From assembly GCA_015501075.1 (NCBI GenBank), contig JADNYJ010000017.1, forward strand, positions 186,001 through 250,000: a stretch of 64,000 nt of DNA, in the 5' to 3' direction. Shown here in pieces: positions 33,775 through 44,399 of the stretch (position 1 is its first letter; each line of letters starts with the position of its first letter). A program made the translations under genes and the position numbers. The notes beneath the pieces are model-generated. The model had not been told where the DNA came from. It ran no database searches and saw only the letters and a list, made by a program, of their open reading frames with translations. Source of the stretch: Gymnopilus junonius. Its lineage: Eukaryota > Basidiomycota > Agaricomycetes > Agaricales > Galerinaceae.

Positions 33775-35386
33775 TCATGTTGTTTTCCGCCTCTTCTCCC
33801 TGCCAGGAGTCGTGCGCTGCTCGTACCAGTCATTTGGCGTGTTGTCGATGTCATCGACGTTCGCCAGTTGTTCCTCTGTGAATTCGTAGGCATAGCCTAC
33901 GAACTCCCCATCGCTTCGTCGGATCGGTCGTCGACTACAGTCGATCGAGTTATGGCCAGGATGATACTGGCGGCAGTGGCGGCAGCGGTAGCTACGGCAG
34001 TCTGCCTGCCAGTGGTTCGCACTGCTGCAAACAAAGCAGCACGTCGTGGACTCGGTCGGGGTTCGTCGGGGTTCGGGCCAGTCGGAAAGGAGTCTGGGGT
34101 CAGGTGGTAAAGAAGGGGATTCGGTGTAGGAAGGAGGGTGGTTACGGGCGGCGTTCTGGGCAGAGGTCGTCTGCATGGTAGCGAGTGGGTGTCTTCGGGG
34201 GTGGTGATGGGTGGCGTGGTTGGGGGTGGTGCAGGGAGCGTGCCGGAAGGGTCCTGGGGAGCGGTCGTCGACGAGACGGTGTTGACGAATCGTTCGTTGC
34301 GAGGAGGAATGGGCGGATGGGTCTGTGGGGTGACGTTATAAGAGGAAGGAGGGAGGAAGGGTTCCTCTTCGGACCTAATGCAGATGTCGTGGTGGGAGGG
34401 CGTTCTCCTCGTCGTCTGCTACTGACGAGGAGGGGGTTGATGACTCTTTCGAGTCGGAAGCGCATGAGAGTCTCGAACAGTTGTAGTGACTTAGTTCGAG
34501 ATGCCTTCACTACTTCGCGGTGGCGTGCGGTGCGGTCTGTTTCATGTTTGAATTGGCGGAGGGTATCCCTGAGGAAGGGATCTTTTGAAGGACCTCGAGG
34601 GCGTGGAGTAGCGGCGGGGGTGGTTCAGGAACTGTTCGAGTTCCTTATGGGTTAGCTGTTGGAAATCGACAAAGTCGAGTAAGTTGAGGAAGTCCTCAAC
34701 AGAACGGAGGGGGCGTGTACCGTAGGGATCGGAGGGGGTACCTTGTAGAGGGAGCGTCGTTCGGGTCGGGCGAGTCAGAGGAGGAGTCCGTCTGAGAAAG
34801 ACGGACTTCAGTTCTAGCACGAGAGGATGAAGGGGCGGGGGTTGGTTCAGGCGAAGGTGCATTTGCTTGGGCCAAGCGAATGCGTATTGCGGAGGGAGAC
34901 GAGTTGGGAGCGAAGCGGCAGCGCGGGTTCGAGAAGAAAGATGAGGCATTGTGGTAGCGATGATAAAGGACTGGGAGTACTGGATGGGTGGTTACCTTTT
35001 ATAGTATTCCAAGTACTCTTCAAGGACCGTCCGCAGTTTCCTGATCAGGCGCCTTGAGGCTTTCTCCTTAGCAGGGGTGATTGTTTCAGCTCCCATCTGT
35101 CGTTTTCTCGATCGATCATTCTGGTGGTCACGATGGCATTCCATTCTTGTTCGCTTTTCCAGGTTATATTATTGGGTATCAGTGCGGGAGGTTCTTGTGC
35201 GAACTTCCATTCCCAATAGGTAATCTTCATCTGTTCGGGTGTGGGTGGCGGTTTCGGGAAGGTGAGGGTGTCGACTGTGAACGTATCATTCTGGTGAGAG
35301 AGGGGCGCTGTGTTCGGGTTTACAGTGAAAAGGTCGGCCATGAACGTGTTGTTGTAATAAGAAGGGGATGCGGCGTTCGAGTTCAT
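33775..35386 (-). pseudogene. Gypsy-3 third ORF with two zinc knuckles
   Basis: Downstream of pol on the same strand. A start is likely at 35386 (MNSNAASPSYYNNTF). The first block ends WELKQSPLLRRKPQGA at 35045. Three further blocks in different frames follow: RSVEDFLNLLDFVDFQQLTH (to 34542), a block starting near 34510 (KSLQLFETLMRFRLERVINP) rich in Pro/Arg/Ser, and a last block to 33775. The last block carries CFVCSSANHWQADC (a CX2CX4HX4C zinc knuckle) and then CRHCRQYHPGHNSIDC (CX2CX6HX4C), followed by an acidic tail (DDIDNTPNDWYEQ). Zinc knuckles bind nucleic acid in gag proteins; having them in a separate post-pol ORF is unusual. Either frameshifts or introns explain the frame changes; I could not settle which. 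Confidence 0.55.
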
Positions 35387-35409
35387 GGTTGGTATGGTGG
35401 AAGCGAGTG

Positions 35410-38400
35410 AAGACGTTGGTATTCTTCAAGTTTTTCCGGTGCATTGGCGAGATTTGATCCGGGTTCCCACGAAGCTTCGGTTATCGGATAACCGGCCCAC
35501 TTGACATAGTATTGATATCGTCCGTTTCTGTACTTTCGATGATTAAGAATCGTTTCAATTTCATATTCGGATTCTCCATCAATCGTTTCAGGGGGTGGTT
35601 GTGTGAAGTTCGACCATGAACCAGTGTTTCCGTGTAGGGCATCAGCAACGTTGCATGGAAGATGTCATGAATTTTCCATGTCTTTGGCAGTTGCAGCTGA
35701 TACGTGAGAGGTCCTAGGACACGTTTGATTTTAAACGGTCCTTCTCTTCTCGGTGCCAGCTTCTTATTGTACCGTGTCTTCAGGTTCCTGGAGTCCAGCC
35801 ATACCTTTTGTCCTTCTTTGAATGGTGTAAAGTTGGACTTTCGTCGTTCAGCCATTCTTGCTCTAGCCAGTTCGTGCGCGGCAAGGGCTTCCTTTCTGTC
35901 CGAGATGAGGTTTTTCAGTTTTCTTCGACTGAAGGAAACTTCGTGTTTTCAAAAGTGGTGGGAATTGCGACAGGATTAGTTCCAAACATGAGTTCGAATG
36001 GGGTCCTTTGCCTGTCAGCGTGTCTTCGATCGTTATGGATGAATTCCAGGGTGCCAACGTGTTGTTTCCAGGTGGTCGGGTTCGAGGAGCAATAGATAGC
36101 GAGATACGCTTCTATTTCCTGATTGAATCGTTCCGTGGTACCATCTGACTGAGGATGATATGCCGTTGACAGTTTCGACTTGATTCCAAGAAGTTTGAGC
36201 AGTTCTTGGAAGTTCTAGCAGCGAATTGGGGTCCTCTATCGGAAATGATACTGTCCGGTAGGCCAAATCGCTTGAATAGGTTGTCCTGTAGGAGTAATGC
36301 CGCTCCTTCTTGCGAAAGAGTTTTCGAGCAAGGCATGATAATTACCCCCTTTGTAAGTCCGTGATCGACCAGATCAATAAGGAGTCATATCCGTCAATGC
36401 TAGGGAGGTCCGTGATCATATCCATGGAGCATTGTGCGAATGGTCTCATGGATTTGGCTCCTTCGATCGGGTGTAAAGAGGGATTCGCCGGGTTCGGTTG
36501 ATCTTGAATTGCTGGCATTGTCGCATCCTTTGACGTAATTCTTGACGAACGTTCGCATTCCGGGCCACCAGTACAGTTGTCGTACAGCGTTGTACGTTTC
36601 CAGTTCTCCGGGGTGTCCTGCGGTGACCGAGTCATGGTACATCGCGACGATTTTCCTGCGTAGTTCCTGGTCATCGGGAATATAGTTCTTTTTCTTGTAA
36701 AAGATTAATTCGCCGATGCCTTCCATCTGCATTGTTTCCCAGTCATCTAAGTCTTTTGCAAGACTTCGAGGTCCTTCTTGAGTGAGAAGTTTTAATGCTC
36801 CACTACGTCTTTGTCCTGTTTCCTGGATTGGGCGATTTCCATTTGGAGATCAGCGTCAATCAAATTTATAAATAGACTCTCTGGAAGGAGAATCTTGTCT
36901 TCATTGTCATGATCCTCATCGGGGATCATGTCCGGTCTTCGCGAGAGGGCGTCCGATTGAACCATTTTACTTCCGGGGAGGTGGACCAGTTGTATATCGT
37001 ATTCCGAGAGGAATAGAGACCATCTTGCTTGGCGTCTATTCAGTTTTTGAGTACTTCTAAAGTACGTCAAATTCTTGTGGTCGGAATAGATGATCGTTGT
37101 GAATGTCGATCCTTGAATGTAGTGTCTCCATTCTTTGAGGGATCGGATCATCGCCAATAGTTCTCTGTCATAAATCTCGTAGTTTCTCTCAGTGGGAGAG
37201 AACGTCTTCGAGATGAATGCCACCGGGTGTCGGTCTCCGTTACTGTCGAGTTGTGTCAAAACTGCTCCAGATGCGTATTTTGATGCGTCGCATTCAATCT
37301 GGAATTGTTTTGCAGTGTCCGGCATGGTCAAGACGGGTTCCTCAGTGAATTTCCGTTTCAGCAGTTCGAATGATTCCTTGGCGTCTTCATTCCATTCGAA
37401 GCTGCGGTCCTTTTTTAACAGCTCGTTAAGCGCGCGAGCTATTTCCGAGTATTTTCGAATAAATCTTCTGTAAAAGTTTCCGAATCCTAGGAAGGATCGG
37501 ACCTGTTTTACGTTCTTCGGTTCCGGCCAGTCAGCTATACCGCTGAGTTTGGAAGGGTCCATCGATATTTTTCCTTCTTGGATGATCATTCCAAGATAGT
37601 CAATTTTCGTTTGGGCGAATGCACATTTTTCTGGTTTCAAATACAAGTCGTTGTCCTGGAGTATTTGAAGTACTTCCTTCGTTATCTGTTCCAGTTTCTT
37701 CTTATCTTTGTGAAGATAAGAATATCGTCCATGTAGATGATAACGAATCCTTGGTGGACGACGTCTTTAAACATCGAGTCCATCATTGACTGGAAGGTCG
37801 CGGGGAATTGCACATGCCGAAAAACATGACCGTAGGTTCAAATAGTCCCTTGTTCGTTTTGAATGCCGCTTTCCATTGGTCACCGTCCTTGATCCGAATG
37901 TTGTTATACCCCATCGGACGTCAAGTTTAGTGAAATACTTGGCTCCTTTGAGTTTATCCATGAGTTCGGGGATCAGAGGAAGGGATAGGTGTTCTTGACA
38001 GTCCATTCATTCAGGTACCGGTAGTCTTGACAGGGTCGAAGCTTCCCATCCTTTTTAGATACGAAAAAGAAGGGGGAAGCCATGGGCGATTTCGATGGTC
38101 GAATATATCCTTTCTTTAGGTTCTCCTCCAGGAATTTGTCCAATTCAGTATCCTCTGAGGGCGTCAGGGGATACGTCTTGAAAACCTTCTTTGAGTTCAA
38201 TCTTATGATCCCAAGATCGAGACTCAGGGAATCGGTTGGCGGTGTCCTTATCGAAGATGTCCAAGTATTCGTGGTATTCCGGTGGGATCATTTCCTTGAG
38301 CGGTTTCTCTTCCTTCTTCACGTCATGCTTCTGAGCGAAGATTTGCGAGGAAGTTAGTTTCGCGTTGATCCAGATTTCGTTGTCTCCTCAGGGATATTCC

Positions 38401-38990
38401 AGATCTCCTTCGTTTCCGGAAGGGGTTCGTTACCTAAAAAGGAAATGATTAAGTCCGAAGAGTCGTCCAATTGATTGACTTGTTGGATTTCCTCATCGGG
38501 CACTTCTTCTATTTGGGAAGTAGTACTAATCTCCCTGTTGAGTTTGACTTGTCCGTTTTTCCAGTTGATGTCCGGGTTGTTTTCTTCGAACCAGGGAAAA
38601 CCAAGAATTATCTTCTGTTTTCCTAGGCCGGTGACCAGTAATCGTTCCGTTCGGGGTTGTCCGTCAATGTCGAGCTTTAGATCGACGTAGCGCTTGATGG
38701 TTCCCTTTTTGTTCGGGGTTCCGTCTACGTTGAAGACTCGAATTTCCTTTTCCAGTGCCTTTGTTACCAGGCGTGTTTCTTCGTGAAGTTCTGGTCGATG
38801 AACTTCCCTTTTGCTCCAGTGTCTCCTAGAGCGGATCCAACAATTTTCGTTCTGTTCTCGGTCTCGAATGAAAAGGGCAATTGGAGTGATTATTTTCAAT
38901 TCGAGCCGAGACTACAGAATAAATATCTAGAGAAGGAGTTGCATACGTTGGTCTCATGCATCTCCTTATTGAAAACCCTCTTGGTCTCCC
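35410..38990 (-). pseudogene. Gypsy-3 pol: protease, RT, RNase H, integrase, chromodomain
   Basis: From the right: protease region (KALEKEIRVFNVDGTPNKK, KIILGFPWFEENNPDINW), RT ([51 protein letters not shown], catalytic IIYMDDILIF near 37735), RNase H ([56 protein letters not shown]), integrase zinc region (GHPGELETYNAVRQLYWWPG, KGCDNASN in a shifted frame), then the catalytic core around 36350-36030, GPF/Y module (PRREGPFKIKRVLGPLTYQL) and a chromodomain (YEIETILNHRKYRNGRYQYY, VKWAGYPITEASWEPGSN, about 35590-35430). One-base shifts occur around the protease, after YMDD and in the integrase. Confidence 0.88.
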
Positions 38991-40250
38991 ATCTCGTACA
39001 CTTCTTCGCATTCTTCTTCAGTAAGGTCCTGCATGAGGGACCTGATGTGCGCATGAAGCGCTCTTCCCTTGAGGGGGTTCTTCTTTGGTGGAGGGTTCCT
39101 CCTGTTCTTGCCTTTCTCGGGGCAGTCTCTTGAGACATGCCCAGGCTTCTTGCATCGGAAGCAGAGCCCTTTCTCATGAGCTCGCTTCGTTCTTCCTGGG
39201 TCATGGCATTGACGTCAATCTTGTCAATGTCCATGGCGTTCGGGTCTCGGTGGTTCGTTCGGGGCGCCGCATGGTAGTGCGGGGCGGAGTTTCCTCTGGC
39301 TATGTTAGCCCACCAAGTCTTTCGTTCTTCGGTGCTTGGGTGGTGGTGGTCTTGCCCAAAAGGCGCGCTAAATTCGTTTGATGGGTGTCATACTCGACTG
39401 CCTTTCGCTGCCAGGCAGCGAGTGTGGTTGGGAGGATGTCAAGTCCCATAATCTTTTCTTGAAGCCAGTTGTTCAAGGCGTTCATGTAGTAATCGATTAA
39501 GACGCTCTCATTCCCAGTAGTGGGAATCTTGGCGGTCTTCACAAGTTCATTGAACTTGGTGTTCAATTCTGCGGCTGAAGCTTTTCCCTGCTTCAGGTTT
39601 CGGAGTTCGAAGAATGCTTGGTCCTTTGTCTCTGTTGGTTTAAAGGCTTCATTGAAAGCCTTTTCAAATTCGAGGGCGGAGCCGTAGTTCTTGGTGATAG
39701 CTCCGGTTGGTACGCCTGCAGCGTCTTTGACATCTGTGGTGTGGTCTTCTCTGAAAGCCTTTTTCCAGGCTTCCGCTTCTCCTCCTTTGAGAAGTCCAAG
39801 GGTAAATACGATTTTCTTGGCGTCGGTATTGTAAATATCGCCATTTAATTCGAAGTAATCACCCAAGTCTTGGATGAAGGTTTTGACCTTGGAACGGTCT
39901 CCGGAGAAGGGGGTAGGAATGATTCCTATTCCTTTTCCGGTGGGGAGGTGGGGGCGGCAGGGGAGCGTCAGAGGATTCTCCGGGCATTTCGGGTTCGTTC
40001 GTTGGGTAAAAGACCGGTTGAGATCTAAGTAGGGTGTCTAACAAAGATTCAAAGTCAGGTCTTAGTATTCCGGGTTCTTGGAGGTAGATCCAAGGAAAGT
40101 TGATCTGGTTAGAGGAGGTTCGTCTCCTTCAGGTGGTGTTTCAAATTCGTTGGACGCGCCTGCATCAGAGGTTCGGTCGGTGTTCGGGTCAGAGAATTCT
40201 TCGTCACTAAAGCTAGCGGCGAATCGTCCTCTTCTTCGAGCCGTAATGTC
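38896..40250 (-). pseudogene. Gypsy-3 gag with CCHC zinc knuckle
   Basis: N-terminal acidic part (40250-39900, SDEEFSD and similar), then the capsid core (GDYFELNGDIYNTDAKKIVF, LLKGGEAEAWKKAF, LRNLKQGKASAAELNTKFNE, NWLQEKIMGLDILPTTLAAW) to about 39300, then MDIDKIDVNAMTQEERSELM. The zinc knuckle CFRCKKPGHVSRDC (about 39165-39124) lies one base out of frame with the preceding part, so a one-base deletion near 39172 separates them. Confidence 0.82.
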
Positions 40251-40304
40251 GGCGGATAACGCTTGCTAGGCAGAAGCGTTGATTGAGGTAGAAGCTTGTT
40301 CTTT

Positions 40305-40760
40305 TGTTACGACGTTGACGACAGAACCTAATCAGATAAGATAAGGTCTGGCATAGTAGTCGTAGAGTTCATTCGATGAAGTCACTAAGGTATTGTCTTT
40401 GACTGAAGAATGCCTTAGTGGTTCAAGTTCATCTTGGTTGTTACAAGAGATGTATTATTCTCAAGAACAAGCTAATGTACATCGTAGACTAGCTACTGTT
40501 TATATACTATTTGTGTTTGATAATAATATGATGAAACGATAACAAAACAGGGGAATCGGAAAGGGGTGATCATCATCAGGGCGATACAAGGGATGATGAT
40601 CAGAAGGAAAGGCTGTCCGCATACATGTAAGAAGGTAAATGATCGTCTTTGCAGGCAAAGATGATCATGATGAAACTATAAATAATGAATCATCCGATAA
40701 ATGATGAAAGAAAAGAAACGAGAGGCGCGAGATAAGATAACGAGAAAGAGAATCGTAACA
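40305..40760 (-). repeat. Gypsy-3 5' LTR
   Basis: 456 bp, near-identical to 33269-33721. Most single-base differences are CpG in the left copy and TpG or CpA here. Confidence 0.92.
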
Positions 40761-40765
40761 GGGAT

Positions 40766-42441
40766 AGTGATTGATAAAACGAACCTAATAGAACATTATT
40801 CAATTGCATGTGAACAAGCACTCAAACCTACAACAATTAAGGTGGCCTTTCTCAAGACCGGAATTTACCCATTTGACCGCACTGTTATCCCTTCATCCCT
40901 GTATGAACCATCCCTCAACACCATGACTCAATCAGCCCAGCCAGTTCCTGCTACTATTCCTTCTGACATTATTGCTGCTTTTGAATCTGCTGTAAATCTT
41001 TCAGCCATGACAATTCAGTCAACTGCAATGACACTCACTTTGCTCTCATCGGCTGAACCTACTCCATCACCTTCGTTTGCTGGGCCCATTGTTGCGGATC
41101 TACCCATCATCAATCCCGATCTGTCACTTGACAGTGATATTGATGCCAACGCAGGTGCTGAAAGTGGCGGCGAAGCCACCGAACATCATGGTATTGAGTC
41201 GAGACCTTGTATGTGCACTCGAACCCAAGATGGGTCCGTGGTCGAAGCACATGTTGAAGCTGGAGAAACTCAGGCCACATCCCATGCTCCTTCAAGTTTG
41301 TCATTCAGCTTTGCCATGCCAAAGGTTTTAGGATGTGGTGTGACATACCAGGATCTGCAGGAGCAGAATGCAATGCTTATTGGACTCCTACGGGTGACTT
41401 GTAACCAAATCCAGAGGGACTTTGCTCATAAATGCCTCATGGAACTTGAGAATGAAAAGCTATGGACAAAACTGTTCAACAAATTGCAAAAGAAGAAAGA
41501 TAAATGGGTTACCTCCAAGGCTCGTCATCTGACTTCAGAAGAGATTCTTGACTTGTTGGTGAGAAGCATCTGGGATGATTGGATGAAACTCATGTTCAAG
41601 GAGGCAAAACCAGTTCTTCAGCAGTGGGCCCAAGATATAATTGACCACTACAAGGCACTTGCCCTTATGGAGAAGGCTCAGGAGAGGGCGGAGGAGCAGG
41701 CAGAACAGGAAAGGAAAAAGGTGGCAGAAGCGGAGGAGAAAGAGAGGGAAAAGGCACAGAAAGCTGAGGAGAAGGCAGAGAAGCAGGTCGAAAAGGTGAG
41801 GCAGATGGCAGAGATGAAAGAGGCAAAGGCAGCTGAGAAAGCCACAGCAAAGGAGGAGCACGCAATTGCCAAAGCTGCCAAAGATGCCAAATTAAAAGAG
41901 CAGAGAGCTGCTGCTCAAAAGGCAAAGGAAGCTGCAGTTGTTTGGGGTAAAGGGAAGCAGACAGGGAAAAGCTATGATTCTGAAGAAGATGTGTCTGAGG
42001 ATGGGGTCAATTCTGAATCCGCAAGCAAAATGGATGTTGGGGTTGGGGTTGTGGGTGGTGGCGGAAAACGAGGTCAAGGTTGTGGACATGGAAATGGGCA
42101 CAGTCACGGATGTGGACATGGATCAGGACAAGGAGGCTCAGCAACATCTGAACCTCAGCTGCCCTCTGATTTGGAAGTTGCTCCAAGTGAGCCCATTGCA
42201 CCTCCTCCAACTCAACCGTGACCTAGGCCTTGGCCAATCGGCAGAGCAAGACTTCTACAAGGTGTGGTTGATGTTGAGGGGTCCATAGGTAATGTTGAGG
42301 GGCCCGTGAATGCTCCCCTGCCAGCAGAAGACAGTGGGCAGGCCTTGCAGTCAGCTGAAGATGTGTCAGTCATTGCAATTCTGCCCTCAGTCACAGATCC
42401 TACTGCACCTGGTGATCGCTATCCCCTTCGAAACCGTAAAT
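40766..42441 (+). pseudogene. Pogo-like transposase, 3' part with long charged tail
   Basis: Continues the frame of 32111-33263: IVIDKTNLIEHYSIACEQAL, then KVAFLKTGIYPFDRTVIPSS, the conserved post-catalytic region in which these transposases describe the 'going from tip of DDE to C-terminus'. The tail is long: Pro/Ser/Thr-rich stretch, a coiled coil of Lys/Glu/Ala repeats (about 41680-41930), a Gly-His repeat (GCGHGNGHSHGCGHGSGQGG, about 42080-42140) and a final APGDRYPLRNRK ending at 42441. One TGA at 42219-42221 (TQP-x-PRPWP) stands at a likely arginine; reading continues to the TAA at 42439-42441. The ATG at 40701 lies in the Gypsy-3 LTR and is not the gene start. Confidence 0.8.
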
Positions 42442-42796
42442 AAACTCTCGAGTGTAGATGTGAGGGTGGTAGTTGAAGTGCAATGGATGTCGACATTGAC
42501 AAAAATCTTGATTTCAGTAATAAGGAGCATTCGGAAGTGGGAAGATTATGGTCAGCTCTGAGCAGCACAGCCCAGTTCTCATGAGTGACTGAGTACATGG
42601 TAACAGGCCTAAATTGGGCCGTGTTGCCAAAATATTCATCAGTAGTCATGTAGGTATTGAAAAAATCTAAAATTGGAAGACACATACAGAACATCCTATA
42701 ACATCTATATGCAAGGTTTTGTGAGGTTTCATTAGGTATTACATGAATGGTGGCTAGAATACCAGTTGGTGACCGAGTACCTGATTACGTACAGTA

Positions 42797-44151
42797 GAAA
42801 ACAAATGTTCATCAAAAAGTGCCATGGCAGCTATGAATAGAACATTGTTGGGGCTTCGCATGAACATCATATTAGAAGAATGTCCACGATATCTGAGGAA
42901 TATCATTAACTCGGATTTGGGCAAAAGTTTATTTGCCCATGTATCCTTTGGAAGGAACACATATGCCCCACATCCTAATACCCGTAGGTGTGACAAATCA
43001 GGCTTTTCTCCATTGATTAATTCAAATGGAGATTTCCAGTCAAGTCGATGCATGGGAGTTCTATTGTATAAATAGACTGTGTGTATGATGCAAAACTCCC
43101 ACCAGCTGTCAGGAAGACAGGCTAATAGGTGCATGGACTTGGCTTTCTCATCTAGAGTCCGATTGAAGTGTTCAGCTCAACCATTCATTTGGGGCTGATG
43201 AGGTACACTTCTTTGGATCTTGATCCCAAGATCCTTAAGGATTTCAATGTATTCCTTATCAATGTATTCACTGCCATTGTCAGTCATCCATTCTTTGACT
43301 TTGGCATTATACTTGGTTTTTACCATGGCTAAAAATTGCCTGGTAGCATCCTTTGCATCACTCTTTCGTTTGAGGAGCGTGACCCAAGTATTTGACATGT
43401 GATCATCAATAAAGGAAATGAAATATTTGTACTGGTGATACAAAGTCACCAGATACTCCTTAAGGTCTGAATGGACCCACTGGAATGGTTTGGTTGCACA
43501 TTTGACATTGTCTGAGAAAGAGTGTGAGTGCATCTTTCCTTTTGTGCAACCCTCGCATATGCCAGCATCCTTCAGGACTTTAATAGATGGGAAGTTTTCG
43601 GAATTAGCCTTAAACTTCTTGAACACTTGAGTGGAAGGGTGTCTGAGTCATCTATGCCATAGATCATAATCTTTGGCATGTACCAATTCCATCACAATCA
43701 GGTTCTTTCCAGAGATGATCTGTGACTTAACCCAAAACATAGTGTCATGATGAGAATGCTTCAGCAATGCATTTAGAATGGTGCAGCTATTCTCTTTGGA
43801 TATGAAATTAAGTGATCATGAATCACCTAACACAATATTGTTTGTGCTGAGGATTTGACCCATCAACAGAAGTCGTACAGTCACATCAGGCATATAGAAT
43901 ACTGGATGAAGTCACAATGTTTCATGCATCACAGTATTATCTTTATCGGTAACTTCTGTTTTAATAAAAACAGTACCAAATCCATCAACAAAGGCTATGC
44001 CATTAGCAGTTTGGACCTTTGGTCTTTCTCTGCTTGGAAATTTGGTAAGTTCTGAGAAGTCGGAGATTTGTCCAGAAAAATGCATGGATGCTCTGGAATC
44101 TACTAGCCATTCCTCAAACATCTTCTGATGTTCCTTTCCCTTACAGTTCAC
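42797..44151 (-). pseudogene. Copia protease, gag-pre-integrase and integrase
   Basis: From the right: protease box WLVDSRASMHFSGQISDF (44110-44060; the copia consensus DSGAS has Arg in place of Gly), then the pre-integrase zinc region (CEGCTKGKMHSHSF near 43560), integrase core with Asp in WVHSDLKEYL, Asp in MTDNGSEYIDKEY and Glu in AEHFNRTL (near 43165, after a TGA at the expected NG-R-AE arginine), then YLYNRTPMHRLDWKSPFEL and VLGCGAYVFLPKDTWANKLL to FDEHLFS, where the pogo-like element enters at 42796. Confidence 0.85.
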
Positions 44152-44399
44152 ACAAGAGACAACATGATCAAGATATAATTGTAGATAGTAAATAAATTTA
44201 ATTTACTATCTACCCCGTACAGATTATTAATACCTGTGGGTTGATCAGTTAGTATCTTGTCAACATGTGAACAAGAAGGTACTTGCCAGTCCGGATGAGG
44301 GAGGAGCACTGAATCGCCACAATTCTGCTCGATCTCATCCTCATAGGAGATCGGGTCTGAATCCCACATCATCTTGTACATGTCATCTGGTCTGTTGAT

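Larger units (their letters stand above)
33269..40760 (-). mobile_element. Gypsy-3: recent Ty3 element, minus strand
   Basis: Complete element of 7492 bp. LTRs at 33269-33721 (3') and 40305-40760 (5') begin TGTTACGACG and end ATCGTAACA; the duplication GGGAT occurs at 33264-33268 and 40761-40765. The two LTRs are about 98% identical. It is visibly richer in CpG than the surrounding elements. It holds gag, pol and a third ORF. Frameshifts (in gag-NC, protease, RT after YMDD, integrase) suggest it is inactive, unless some are sequence errors. It interrupts the pogo-like transposase gene between QG and IVIDKTN. Confidence 0.92.
31227..42794 (+). mobile_element. Pogo/Tigger-like DNA transposon split by Gypsy-3
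   Basis: Flanked by TA (31225-31226 and 42795-42796). The ends are inverted repeats, CTGTACATAATCAGG then TACTCGGTCAC on the left and CTGTACGTAATCAGG then TACTCGGTCAC on the right (reverse complement). Removing it restores copia reading LFSKCQKAKVP across the TA. Without Gypsy-3 (7492 bp plus 5-bp duplication) it is about 4.07 kb. It carries a single CENP-B/DDE transposase gene on the plus strand. Confidence 0.9.

Noticed and set aside
40701..40765. ATG at 40701 as start of a 506-residue protein
   Set aside because: The first 22 codons are Gypsy-3 LTR sequence; the real frame enters from the pogo-like gene across the 5-bp duplication.
41535..42119. Minus-strand Leu/Cys-rich ORFs
   Set aside because: Reverse reading of the Lys/Glu/Ala and Gly/His repeats of the pogo-like transposase.
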